Translations under genes and position numbers: made by a program
Shown: piece after piece, positions 9,106 through 17,184 of the stretch
Layout of the letters: every line of letters starts with the position of its first letter
Numbering within the stretch: position 1 is the stretch's first letter
Notes under the pieces: model-generated
Database searches by the model: none
Seen by the model: the letters and a program-made list of their open reading frames with translations, nothing else
Told to the model about the DNA's origin: nothing
Assembly (NCBI GenBank): GCA_028868535.1
Contig: JAGWUH010000008.1
Span: forward strand, 38,218 to 102,217
Direction: 5' to 3'
Source: Sphingomonadales bacterium
GTDB taxonomy: Bacteria > Pseudomonadota > Alphaproteobacteria > Sphingomonadales > Sphingomonadaceae
Length of the DNA stretch: 64,000 nt

Positions 9106-10431
9106 ATGGCTGCGCCGGCGATCGACAAGGACGCTCCCAAGATTTGCCCGGTGAAGCCGGGCGACCCGAATTACCTGGACGAGGCCTCGCTGGTCTACGA
9201 GGACATCCTCGCGAACCCCGAGCCCTATTACGAGGCGATGCGCGAGCACGATCCCGTGCACTACGACAAGAAGCTGCAGATGTGGCTGATCACGCGCTAT
9301 GAGGACCTGCAGACGGTCAACGCCGATCCGAACCTCTACGCCGTCGGCGCCGGTTATCGCGAGCAGTATTCGAAGGGCTTCTTCGAGGAGTTCAAGGCGA
9401 TCCTCGAAAAGGACGGCGGCGGCTTCTTTCCCGACGCGATCATGTCCGAGCCGCCTTATCACACCCGCATTCGCCGGCTGATCGAGGGCACGTTCACCGC
9501 GCACAAGGTCAAGGAACTGGAAGGCCGCATCCGCAAGGTCGTGGTGGACCTCATCGACAGCTTTGCCGGGAACGGCTCGTGCGACGCGGTGCGCGACTTC
9601 GCGATCCCGGTGACGATCCACGTGATCTGCGAGCAGCTCGGCATCTCGCTCTACGACGCCAAGAAGATCTCGCGCTGGTCGGAGGCGGTGACCGCGCAGA
9701 TCGGGCGGATGCAGAACCGCGAGCAGATGATCGAGAATGCCAGGCATATCTGCGAGTTGCAGAAGTATCTTATCAACGAGATGAAGGATCGGGAGGCGAA
9801 CCCGAAGAACGACCTGATCTCGGGAATCGTCCACGCCAGCGTCACGCACGAAGACGGCACGGTGGAGAAGCTGACCTTCGAGGAGGCGGTCTCGATTGTC
9901 CGCGCGGTTCTGATCGCCGGCAACGACACCACGGCGACGGCGCTCGGCAACCTCGCCTACCTGCTGGCGACGCGGCCCGACCTGGCCGAGGCGCTGTACG
10001 AGAACGTCGACGATGATCGTTTCGTCACGCGGTTCGTCGAGGAGCACCTGCGGCGGATGCCGCCGATCCGAGGCCTCTCACGCCTGACGATGGAAGACAC
10101 CGTGCTCAACGGCAAGCACCTGCCGAAGGGCTCGCACCTGCTCAACGTCTACGGCTCGGGCAATCACGATCCGCAGCAGTTCCCCGATCCGCTCGAATTC
10201 AAGATGGACCGGCCCAACCTCGGCCGCCACGTCGTGTTCGGCGGCGGCGTCCACCGCTGCATCGGCCTGGCGCTGGCGCGCATGGAAGTGAAGATCGTCG
10301 CGCAGGAGCTGATCCGGCGGGTCAAGGACCTGCGGCTGGCGATCGATCCCGGGGATATTCGCTACATGCCGACCGTGGCCACCCAGACGATCGCCAACCT
10401 GCCGGTGACGTTCTCGCGGCGCGAAGGCTAG
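9106..10431 (+). CDS. cytochrome P450
   Basis: The 441-aa soluble bacterial P450 has the I-helix oxygen-activation motif AGNDTT (residues 271-276), an ExxR pair (Glu313/Arg316 in EEHLRR) and the heme loop FGGGVHRCIGLALARME with the thiolate ligand at Cys385. It should hydroxylate a hydrophobic substrate using O2 and two electrons, probably from the ferredoxin just upstream. It is followed after three bases by an SDR that could oxidise the alcohol formed. The substrate is not deducible; terpenoid- or steroid-like compounds are possible. Confidence 0.95.
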   Translation: MAAPAIDKDAPKICPVKPGDPNYLDEASLVYEDILANPEPYYEAMREHDPVHYDKKLQMWLITRYEDLQTVNADPNLYAVGAGYREQYSKGFFEEFKAILEKDGGGFFPDAIMSEPPYHTRIRRLIEGTFTAHKVKELEGRIRKVVVDLIDSFAGNGSCDAVRDFAIPVTIHVICEQLGISLYDAKKISRWSEAVTAQIGRMQNREQMIENARHICELQKYLINEMKDREANPKNDLISGIVHASVTHEDGTVEKLTFEEAVSIVRAVLIAGNDTTATALGNLAYLLATRPDLAEALYENVDDDRFVTRFVEEHLRRMPPIRGLSRLTMEDTVLNGKHLPKGSHLLNVYGSGNHDPQQFPDPLEFKMDRPNLGRHVVFGGGVHRCIGLALARMEVKIVAQELIRRVKDLRLAIDPGDIRYMPTVATQTIANLPVTFSRREG

Positions 10432-10434
10432 GCC

Positions 10435-11280
10435 TTGGCGGGAGAACTGGCAGGCAAGGTCGCGCTCGTCACCGGCGGCGCCGGCGGCATCGGCAAGGCC
10501 ACGGTCGAGCTGTTCGCGGCCGAGGGCGCCCGGGTGGTGATCGCGGACGTCAACGATGCGGCCGGCGATGCGCTGGCCGCGGCGCTGGGCGATGCGGCGG
10601 TGTACCAGCGCACCGACGTTTCCGACCGTGCGGCGATCCAGGCCGCGGTGGACTGCGCGGTGGCGGAATTCGGCGCGCTGGACATCATGGTCAACAATGC
10701 CGGCATCTCGTGCCAGGCCTATCCCGACTTCCTCGACGACCGGCTCGATGATTTCGACCGGGTGATGCACGTCAACCTGCTTGGCCCGATGCTGGGCACG
10801 CAGTTCGCGGCGCGACAGATGAAGGCGCAAGGCACCGGCGGCGCGATCATCAACACCGCCTCGATCGCCGGCACGCTGGCCGGGCAGGCGATGATGACCT
10901 ATCGCGCCGGCAAGGCGGCGCTGATCCAGTTCAGCAAGTCGGCGGCGATCGACCTGGGCAAGCACGGCATCCGCGTCAATTGCCTGGTGCCGGGGCACAT
11001 CCGGACGCCGATGAGCTCGTTCCAGCAGGGCGCGAGCGCGGAGACCGTGGCGCGGCTGGAAGCGGCGATCAACGAGATCTACCTGTCGAACCAGGTGCTC
11101 AAGCGCCGGGGCGAGCCCGAGGACTGCGCCTATGCCGCGCTGATGCTGTGCAGCCCGCGCGCGGTCCACATGACCGGGGTGGTGCTGCCGGTCGAGGGCG
11201 GGGTGACGGCGGGCGATCCGGTCAACCACCTTGCCGACATCGTCGCCGCGCGCCGCGCGATCCTCGGCGAGGGAACCTGA
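10435..11280 (+). CDS. SDR family oxidoreductase following the P450
   Basis: The 281-aa short-chain dehydrogenase has TGGAGGIG, NNAG, a serine in NTASIAG and YRAGK as the catalytic Tyr/Lys. The start appears to be TTG 10435: it is in the same frame as the P450, only three bases after its TAG, no ATG is available at the fold start, and GAAGG lies about 8 bp upstream. It probably oxidises the hydroxyl group introduced by the P450. The C-terminus carries about 25 extra residues beyond the usual family end. Confidence 0.9.
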   Translation: MAGELAGKVALVTGGAGGIGKATVELFAAEGARVVIADVNDAAGDALAAALGDAAVYQRTDVSDRAAIQAAVDCAVAEFGALDIMVNNAGISCQAYPDFLDDRLDDFDRVMHVNLLGPMLGTQFAARQMKAQGTGGAIINTASIAGTLAGQAMMTYRAGKAALIQFSKSAAIDLGKHGIRVNCLVPGHIRTPMSSFQQGASAETVARLEAAINEIYLSNQVLKRRGEPEDCAYAALMLCSPRAVHMTGVVLPVEGGVTAGDPVNHLADIVAARRAILGEGT

Positions 11281-11350
11281 TTTTGGAATGGGACCGGGTC
11301 GTCTCGAGGGAAGGACGGACCGGTTCCGGATACGCAAGGGAGGAGAGACC

Positions 11351-13606
11351 ATGCGCAAGTTGATGACGGCGGTGCTGCTGGGCGGCACCGCGATGACAGG
11401 GTTGCCCGCGTTCGCGCAGGACAGGCCGGCGGACGCGGCAAGCGGCGATATCATCGTCACCGCGCGCCGGCAGAACGAGAACCTCGAGCGGGTGCCGGCA
11501 GCCATCACCGCGTTCAGCGCCGCCAACCTCGAGGCGCGCAGCGTGCGCTCCGATTCCGATCTGCAGGCGGCAACGCCGGGCCTGACCATCCGCCAGACCC
11601 AAGGCAACAACTCGCTCACCTATTCGATCCGCGGCCAGACTGCCGACACGTTCTCGGGCACGCCTTCGGCGGTGATCGCCTACCTGAACGAAGTGCCGCT
11701 GACGATCGCCAGTGCCTCGTCGTTCTACGATCTCGAATCGGTGCAGGTGCTGAAAGGCCCGCAGGGCACGCTGTTCGGCCGCAACGCCACCGGCGGCGCC
11801 GTGCTGTTCACCAGCGCCAAGCCGACCGACAAGCTGGAGGCGCGGATCACCGGCCGCTTCGGCAACCTGGCGCTGCGCGAGGGCGAGGGCATGATCAACC
11901 TGCCGCTGAGCGGGGACAAGGCGATGCTGCGCGTCGCCTTCGACATCCTGCGCAAGGACGGCTACATCCACAACGTCTTCAACAACCAGACGCTGGGCAA
12001 CCAGGAGCGCAACTCGGCGCGCGCCTCGCTGACGCTGAAGCCGGCGGACGGCATCGTCAACACCACCGTGTTCCAGTACGAGGGGGTCGACGGCACCAAC
12101 ACCGGCGCATCCTATGCCTGGTCGATCTATGGCTGCGGCCGGTTCAACGGGTTCGCGCTGAACTGCAACTCGTCGTTCCTGATCCCCTACCTGGCGGCGC
12201 AGAAGACGCTGGGCCTCTACCAGACCAACCACCCGGGCGATGCCCGCCACCACGGCTTCTCGTGGCAACTGTCGAACACCACCAGCTATGCCGCCGGCGA
12301 CAACCTGACGGTGAAGAACATCTTCGGCGCCAGCCGGGCGCGGGTGAATTCGGTGCAGCCGCAGCTCGGCGTGCCTTACGTGACGATCGCGACCTACGAC
12401 CAGAAGACCGGCAACACCGGCAACAATCTCGAGGTGAAGACGATCAGCGAGGAACTGCAGCTCCAGGGCAAGGCGCTCGACGGCCGGCTGAACTATACCG
12501 CCGGCGTCTACTTCCAGTGGCAGGCCACCGACACGATCTGGCCGCAGACCTACTTCCTCAACCCGCCCTATCCGCCGACCTTCGGCACCTGCACCGCCGG
12601 CGCCTGCGTCACCAGCGCGTTCCGCACGCACGACCAGACCAGCGCGGTCTATGCGCAGGCGACCTACGCGTTGACCGATGCGCTGAAGGTCACCGGCGGC
12701 GTCCGCTACACGTGGGACAAGATCAAGTTCTCGCAGCTCAACGTCGCCGACAATCCGTTCTACGGCACGTTCCCGGACGAAAGCCGCACGTTCCACGATC
12801 CGTCGTGGGAAGTCGGCCTCGAATACCAGGCGACCCCGGAGCTGTTCGCCTATGTCAAAACGCGCGGCTCGTTCCGCGCCGGGGGCTTCAACGGCGCCGC
12901 CGTGCCGCTGAACATTCCGGCGGTGCAGGGCGGCAACCAGTTCAACGCCGAGCACACGCAGGACATCGAGGGCGGCATCAAGTATCGCGGCGAGATCGCG
13001 GGCGTGCGCACCACGATCAACATCGATGCGTTCAACCAGTGGGTGCAGGACGTCCAGCGCGTCGAGTTCCCGCCGCCGGCGGCGGTGACGGTGAACGTGC
13101 CGTCGCAGATCGTCACCGGCATCGAGGGCGAGGCCAGCTTCCGCCTGTCGGACATGGTGGAGGTCGGCTGGCAGGGGGCCTATGTCGATGCGCGCTACAC
13201 GAACGGCAACGTCACCATCAAGGGCGTGCCGTATCTCTACGGCCCGGTCGCGGACACGCCGAAGTGGTCGGGCACGCTGTGGGCGCAGCTCAACCTGCCG
13301 ATGCCCGCATCGCTGGGTGAAGTCAGCCTGCGCGCCGATCTCTACGGCCAGACCGGGCAGTACTTCTCCAACGCCTCGTCGAGCCTGGTGCCCAAGACGT
13401 TCCTGCCCGGTTATGCGCTGCTCAACGGCCGGATCAGCTGGAACCACGTGATGCAGTCGGGGCTGTCGCTGGCGGTGTTCTCCCGCAACCTCGGCAATCG
13501 CGGCTACTTCGTCGGCGGGATGCCGCTGGGTGCGGCGCTCGGCCACAACGCCGCCGCCGTGGGTGAGCCGCGGACCTATGGCGTGGAGGCCAGCTACCGG
13601 TTCTGA
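11351..13606 (+). CDS. TonB-dependent outer-membrane receptor
   Basis: The 751-aa protein has a signal peptide ending AFAQD, then IIVTARRQNENLERVPAAIT, the plug-domain opening typical of sphingomonad TonB receptors, a plug segment with LKGPQGTLFGRNATGG and a long beta-barrel ending in the aromatic YRF. It imports a substrate across the outer membrane using TonB energy. ATG 11351 is preceded by GGGAGGAGAGACC; the 40 residues before it in the track ORF are not signal-peptide-like. Its place in the P450 operon suggests uptake of the degraded compound rather than of siderophores. Confidence 0.94.
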   Translation: MRKLMTAVLLGGTAMTGLPAFAQDRPADAASGDIIVTARRQNENLERVPAAITAFSAANLEARSVRSDSDLQAATPGLTIRQTQGNNSLTYSIRGQTADTFSGTPSAVIAYLNEVPLTIASASSFYDLESVQVLKGPQGTLFGRNATGGAVLFTSAKPTDKLEARITGRFGNLALREGEGMINLPLSGDKAMLRVAFDILRKDGYIHNVFNNQTLGNQERNSARASLTLKPADGIVNTTVFQYEGVDGTNTGASYAWSIYGCGRFNGFALNCNSSFLIPYLAAQKTLGLYQTNHPGDARHHGFSWQLSNTTSYAAGDNLTVKNIFGASRARVNSVQPQLGVPYVTIATYDQKTGNTGNNLEVKTISEELQLQGKALDGRLNYTAGVYFQWQATDTIWPQTYFLNPPYPPTFGTCTAGACVTSAFRTHDQTSAVYAQATYALTDALKVTGGVRYTWDKIKFSQLNVADNPFYGTFPDESRTFHDPSWEVGLEYQATPELFAYVKTRGSFRAGGFNGAAVPLNIPAVQGGNQFNAEHTQDIEGGIKYRGEIAGVRTTINIDAFNQWVQDVQRVEFPPPAAVTVNVPSQIVTGIEGEASFRLSDMVEVGWQGAYVDARYTNGNVTIKGVPYLYGPVADTPKWSGTLWAQLNLPMPASLGEVSLRADLYGQTGQYFSNASSSLVPKTFLPGYALLNGRISWNHVMQSGLSLAVFSRNLGNRGYFVGGMPLGAALGHNAAAVGEPRTYGVEASYRF

Positions 13607-13628
13607 TTCCATCGGCCAGACGATCCCC

Positions 13629-13664
13629 GAACGGGCGCGCGGGCACATGCTTGCGCGCCCGTTC
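13629..13664 (+). terminator. strong stem-loop after the TonB receptor
   Basis: A perfect 12-bp stem, GAACGGGCGCGC / GCGCGCCCGTTC, with a 12-nt loop begins 22 bp after the receptor stop. It is followed by TAGATAG rather than a U-tract, so it may be a partial terminator or a 3'-stabilising hairpin within the operon. Confidence 0.6.
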
Positions 13665-13666
13665 TA

Positions 13667-13682
13667 GATAGTGCTTACTATC
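13667..13682. promoter_or_regulatory. 16-bp palindrome GATAGTGCTTACTATC
   Basis: Perfect 6-bp arms GATAGT/ACTATC flank a 4-base centre. The site lies 22 bp upstream of the 13705 start codon, immediately after the hairpin that follows the receptor gene. Its size and position fit an operator, for example for a TetR-type repressor, but no regulator is adjacent and I did not see a second copy in the window. Confidence 0.4.
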
Positions 13683-13704
13683 GAAAACCTGTGGGAGAGA
13701 TTCG

Positions 13705-14763
13705 ATGGATTGGTGCGGTGGACTGGAGCCCGAACTCGACCGTTCGATGATCCGGGAAAAGCCGGCCGATCCCGAACTGCGCGAAAGCGCGTCGGTCTGG
13801 CTGTTCGCCGATGACGGCAGCTTCGCGATGCCGCGCATGGGCATCGAGGCGGTCGGCGCGGTCTGGGAGAACCACCGCTACGACGGCAACTTCGCGTTCC
13901 CCGGCGGCCGCGTCCTGCGGGTATCCCGGCACGCGCCGACGCTGTCGACCCTGGCCGGCGACGGCAGCCACTCGGTGCTCGGGGCCGGGGGTCTGCAGTT
14001 CCGCTGCATCGAGCCGTTCCGCAAGTGGTCGATGCGCTTCGAGGACACGATCCTCGAAAGCACCAGCATCGAGCAGATCAGGGGCAACTTCCGCGTCTAT
14101 GTCGAGGCGCTCGAACCAGCCGGTGCGAAGCGCACCCCGATCCTGCTGGAAGCCGAACTGGACATGGCCGCGCCCGGCTGGACGCAGGACCTACGGCCCG
14201 CCGCGCTTGCCAGGATGACCGAGGCCGAGCGCATCGATGCCGGGCTGATGGGCTTCGGCTGGCGGGTGGAGCAGGTGTTCCGCGGCACCGCCCGGCTGAC
14301 GATCGACGGGGCCACCCGCGAATTCGCCTGCACTGGCAACCGCATCCACCGGCAGAGCGTGCGGCCGATGGGCGCGTTTCGCGGGCACTGCTGGCAGGCG
14401 GCCAGCTTTCCCGATGGCCGCGCGTTCGGCTATTGCGCCTATCCGCCGCGCGCGGACGGCAGCACCTACAACGATGGCTACATCTGGCAGGACGGGACGT
14501 GGCACAAGGCGCGGGCGACGAAGATCCCGTTTCTGCGCAACATCCAGCCCGGTGGAGACGACGTGTCGCTGGAACTCGAATCGGACCTCGGCGTGACCCG
14601 GATCGCCGGCGTCACCACGCTCGGCAGCTTCCACATCGCCAACCCGGGCACCAACGGCATGAACAACAACCAGTCCGCCGCGAAGTACACCTGGGACGGG
14701 GTGGAGGCGTACGGCATGATCGAGCGCTCGTCGCCGGTCGAGCTCTGCACGGTGCGCAGCTAG
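13705..14763 (+). CDS. uncharacterised 352-aa protein of the catabolic cluster
   Basis: I do not recognise a catalytic motif. The protein has no signal peptide or membrane segment and is rich in aromatic and beta-forming stretches (FAFPGGRVLRVSRHA, RGNFRVYVEALEPAG, HCWQAASFPDGRAFGYCAYPP). That composition recalls the two-part beta-barrel lipocalin-like proteins (AttH/CrtC fold, DUF7064/DUF7065-like) often found next to SDRs and P450s in terpenoid or steroid degradation clusters; this is an impression, not a demonstrated match. ATG 13705 has GGGAGAG 7 bp upstream. Its stop overlaps the convergent hydrolase stop (CTAG). Confidence 0.8.
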   Translation: MDWCGGLEPELDRSMIREKPADPELRESASVWLFADDGSFAMPRMGIEAVGAVWENHRYDGNFAFPGGRVLRVSRHAPTLSTLAGDGSHSVLGAGGLQFRCIEPFRKWSMRFEDTILESTSIEQIRGNFRVYVEALEPAGAKRTPILLEAELDMAAPGWTQDLRPAALARMTEAERIDAGLMGFGWRVEQVFRGTARLTIDGATREFACTGNRIHRQSVRPMGAFRGHCWQAASFPDGRAFGYCAYPPRADGSTYNDGYIWQDGTWHKARATKIPFLRNIQPGGDDVSLELESDLGVTRIAGVTTLGSFHIANPGTNGMNNNQSAAKYTWDGVEAYGMIERSSPVELCTVRS

Positions 14764-15545
14764 GCGCAGAAACCGGCGATCGCTTCGGCCACTGCCCCGG
14801 GGCATTCGAGATGCAGCATGTGCCCGGCTGCGAAGTCGCGTCGCGCCACGTCCGGCGCCGAGCCGGCGATGACATCGGCGATCAGCCGCATGTCGGCGAC
14901 GTCGTGCGTCCCGCTGAGCAGCAGGGTCGGGCACGCCAGCTCCGGCAGTCGCTCGACGTCGGGCAGCTCGGGCCGCTGATCGTCGGCGAACCATTGCCGC
15001 CCGTGATAGGCCTCGATTTCCGCGCGCAGTTCCGGCCCGGCATCCGATTCCCGCGCCCGGGCGAACATCGGGTGCCGCCACCACAGCGCGCGTGCGGTCG
15101 CGAGATCGCCCGCCCGTGCCGCGCGCGAGACGGCGCGCCACAGCGTCTTCCACGCGTCCGACCATTCCCAGCCGACGACAGCGGGACTCACCAGCACCAG
15201 CCGTGCGACCCGTTCGGGATGGTTCAGCGCGAAGTTCAGCGCCACCGCGCCGCCCATCGATACGCCGACCAGGCTCGCCCGTGCGACGCCGCGCGCATCG
15301 AGCAGCGCCAGCACGTCATCGGCGTGGGAAAAGGCGAACCCCGGCTCGGCGAGCGAACGCCCGAACCCGCGCAAGTCATGCCGCAGCAGGGGAAGCCGAT
15401 CGGGCATCAGCGCCCAGACCCGGTTCCAGTCCGCGGCGCTGCCCGCCATGCCGTGGAGAAAGGCGATGCGGTCGCCGGCATCCGGACCGCGCGCTTCGCC
15501 GTGCAGCAGGCCGCCGGCGACGGAAACGGTGAAAGCGCGGGTCAT
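14760..15545 (-). CDS. alpha/beta hydrolase
   Basis: The 261-aa hydrolase has the oxyanion strand IAFLHGMAGSAADW, nucleophile elbow GVSMGG, an acid in SGTHDVADMRL and a C-terminal histidine in AAGHMLHLE. It resembles the 3-oxoadipate enol-lactonase/C-C hydrolase branch; the substrate is unknown. I chose ATG 15545, where homology starts (MTRAFTVSVAGG), over 15602. The GGAG expected to act as its ribosome-binding site lies inside a perfect 12-bp hairpin (15552-15595), so translation may be conditional. Confidence 0.88.
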   Translation of the reverse strand: MTRAFTVSVAGGLLHGEARGPDAGDRIAFLHGMAGSAADWNRVWALMPDRLPLLRHDLRGFGRSLAEPGFAFSHADDVLALLDARGVARASLVGVSMGGAVALNFALNHPERVARLVLVSPAVVGWEWSDAWKTLWRAVSRAARAGDLATARALWWRHPMFARARESDAGPELRAEIEAYHGRQWFADDQRPELPDVERLPELACPTLLLSGTHDVADMRLIADVIAGSAPDVARRDFAAGHMLHLECPGAVAEAIAGFCA

Positions 15546-15551
15546 GCAGCG

Positions 15552-15595
15552 GCTCCGGCGAGGCGGTCCGATGCTTGTCGGAGCCTCGCCGGAGC
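15552..15595 (-). promoter_or_regulatory. 12-bp hairpin covering the hydrolase ribosome-binding site
   Basis: GCTCCGGCGAGG (15552-15563) and CCTCGCCGGAGC (15584-15595) are perfect inverted repeats with a 20-nt loop, in the 67-bp gap between the SDR stop and the hydrolase start. In the minus-strand transcript the stem ends 6 nt before the ATG and contains the only GGAG. It could be a terminator for the SDR, a translational control element or a dispersed repeat. Confidence 0.55.
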
Positions 15596-15612
15596 TTTGC
15601 AAGCGTCGTGGA

Positions 15613-16380
15613 TCAGGCCGAACCCATGTAGCGGCCGCCGTTCACGCTGATCGTCTGCCCGGTCATGTAGCCACCCTCCTCGGAGGCCAGGAACGCGGCG
15701 GCGGCGGCGATATCCTCGCCGGTGCCGATGCGGCGGACCGGCAGTGCCGCGCCATAGGCCTCGACCGCGCCCGGCCGCTGCATGATCTCGGCGCTGCGCA
15801 GCATCGGCGTGTCGATCGAGCCCGGGGGAATCATGTTGGCGGTGATGCCGTGCTTGCCAAGTGCCTGCGCCAGGCACTTGGTGAAGCCGAGCAGGCCGCC
15901 CTTGGAGCTGGTGTAATGCGTCTGGAGTTCCGAACCCGACTGGACCGACGAGGAGGTGATGTTGATGATCCGGCCCCAGTTCGCAGCGATCATGTCGGGC
16001 ACGCATTCCTGCGTCACCCAGAACGGGCCGAACATGTTGATGCGGAACACGCGCTCCAGCAGCTCGGGCGAAATCGACAGGAAATCGTCGAACGGCGCGA
16101 TGCCGGCGTTGTTGACCAGGATGGCGATCGGCCCGAGTTCCTGGCGCGTGCGGTCCGCAGCGGCCTTGATCGCGGCGCGGTCCGAGCAGTCGGCGGCGAT
16201 GGCGATCGCGGTGCCGCCGGCATCGCGCACCAGTTGCGCGGTTTCCTCGGCACCCGCCCCGTTGATGTCCCAGATGGCGATCCGGGCGTTGTCCTCGGCC
16301 AGGCGCAGCGCCATGGCGCGTCCCATGCCCGAGCCCGCGCCGGTGATGACGGCGACTTTTCCGTTCAGTGATCTGGTCAT
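15613..16380 (-). CDS. SDR family oxidoreductase
   Basis: The 255-aa short-chain dehydrogenase has TGAGSGMG near residue 14, NNAG, ITSSSVQ with the catalytic serine, YTSSK and a C-terminal YMTGQTISVNGG, the classical FabG-like layout. Start ATG 16380 gives the family N-terminus (LNGKVAVITGAGSG). It lies between a flavin reductase and an alpha/beta hydrolase on the same strand and probably belongs to the same catabolic programme. Confidence 0.93.
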   Translation of the reverse strand: MTRSLNGKVAVITGAGSGMGRAMALRLAEDNARIAIWDINGAGAEETAQLVRDAGGTAIAIAADCSDRAAIKAAADRTRQELGPIAILVNNAGIAPFDDFLSISPELLERVFRINMFGPFWVTQECVPDMIAANWGRIINITSSSVQSGSELQTHYTSSKGGLLGFTKCLAQALGKHGITANMIPPGSIDTPMLRSAEIMQRPGAVEAYGAALPVRRIGTGEDIAAAAAFLASEEGGYMTGQTISVNGGRYMGSA

Positions 16381-16485
16381 GTTCTGCTTCCTACGATTGG
16401 CAATTGGCGGCGCAACGGCTGCGCTTGCTGAACGGCTGAACAGCAGGACGGCGCGTACGTCAACCGCCCAGGCGAAATTCGCGGC

Positions 16486-16977
16486 TCAGCCGCGTTCGGC
16501 GAAACCGCCGTACCGGCCTTTGTGGAACAGCATCGGATCGGCATCGCGCAGCGTTTCCAGCCGGAGGACACGTCCCAGCACGAAGACATGGTCCCCGGCG
16601 TCGGTCACAGAGTGGATCCGGCATTCGATCGCCGCGATCACGTCGGGCAACTGCGGCAGCCCGTGGTTGGTCACCGAGAACTCCACCCCGGCGAACTTGT
16701 CTCCCTTCCCGGCGATCTGCGCGCACAGGGCCTTCTGGTCGCTGCCCAGCACATTGACGCAAAAGTGCCCGGCTGCCTCGATCTGCGGCCAGGTGCTGCT
16801 CTTGCGGTCGGGGAGGAAACCTACCAGCGGCGGATCGATCGAGACCGAAGTGAAGGTGCCCACCACCATGCCCACCGGCTGGCCGGCGGCATTCATCGCG
16901 GTGATGACGCTGACGCCGGTCGGATAGGCTCCCAGCACCTGGCGGAAGTTCGCCGCTTCGATCACCACTTCGCTCAA
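16486..16977 (-). CDS. flavin reductase family protein (HpaC/NtaB-like)
   Basis: This 163-aa protein has the FMN-binding split-barrel pattern: FRQVLGAYPTGVSVITAMN at the N-terminus, GTFTSVSIDPPLVGF and FCVNVLGSDQ. The family reduces FMN or FAD with NAD(P)H to feed a partner monooxygenase. The best start is TTG 16977, with GGGGAG about 8 bp upstream and no ATG at the fold start. The luciferase-like enzyme at 1529 is a possible partner. Confidence 0.92.
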   Translation of the reverse strand: MSEVVIEAANFRQVLGAYPTGVSVITAMNAAGQPVGMVVGTFTSVSIDPPLVGFLPDRKSSTWPQIEAAGHFCVNVLGSDQKALCAQIAGKGDKFAGVEFSVTNHGLPQLPDVIAAIECRIHSVTDAGDHVFVLGRVLRLETLRDADPMLFHKGRYGGFAERG

Positions 16978-17103
16978 GGTCCGGCTCCCCGCTCACCGCT
17001 TTTCGGCTGCTTCCGTGGCAGAGCCGCCCGGCGAGGGCAAGCATCGATACGCGCGCGAACGCAGGAATCGTCTTGCCTGCCGGACGCCAAAAGTGCAGGG
17101 AAC

Positions 17104-17117
17104 TAATCGATCGATTA
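17104..17117. promoter_or_regulatory. 14-bp perfect palindrome TAATCGATCGATTA
   Basis: A perfect palindrome in the 207-bp divergent gap between the flavin reductase and the acylating aldehyde dehydrogenase, 68 bp before the latter's ATG. Size, symmetry and AT-richness against a GC-rich background fit a dimeric repressor operator (TetR- or LacI-like). The LacI-type gene at 22631 is a candidate regulator but the link is not shown. Confidence 0.5.
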
Positions 17118-17184
17118 AACCCGTAACCAGCCGGGCGGGGGGCTTGCCTTCAGCCCGGCGATACCTGTCATTCGAGGAAAGACC

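Noticed and set aside
11222-13648. 808-aa minus-strand ORF opposite the TonB receptor
   Set aside because: The receptor has a signal peptide, plug motifs and barrel end; the antisense frame has low-complexity composition only.
14760-14763. Convergent genes sharing CTAG at their stops
   Set aside because: Short stop-codon overlaps recur here (also cmk/DUF2794) and reflect compact packing rather than a special mechanism.
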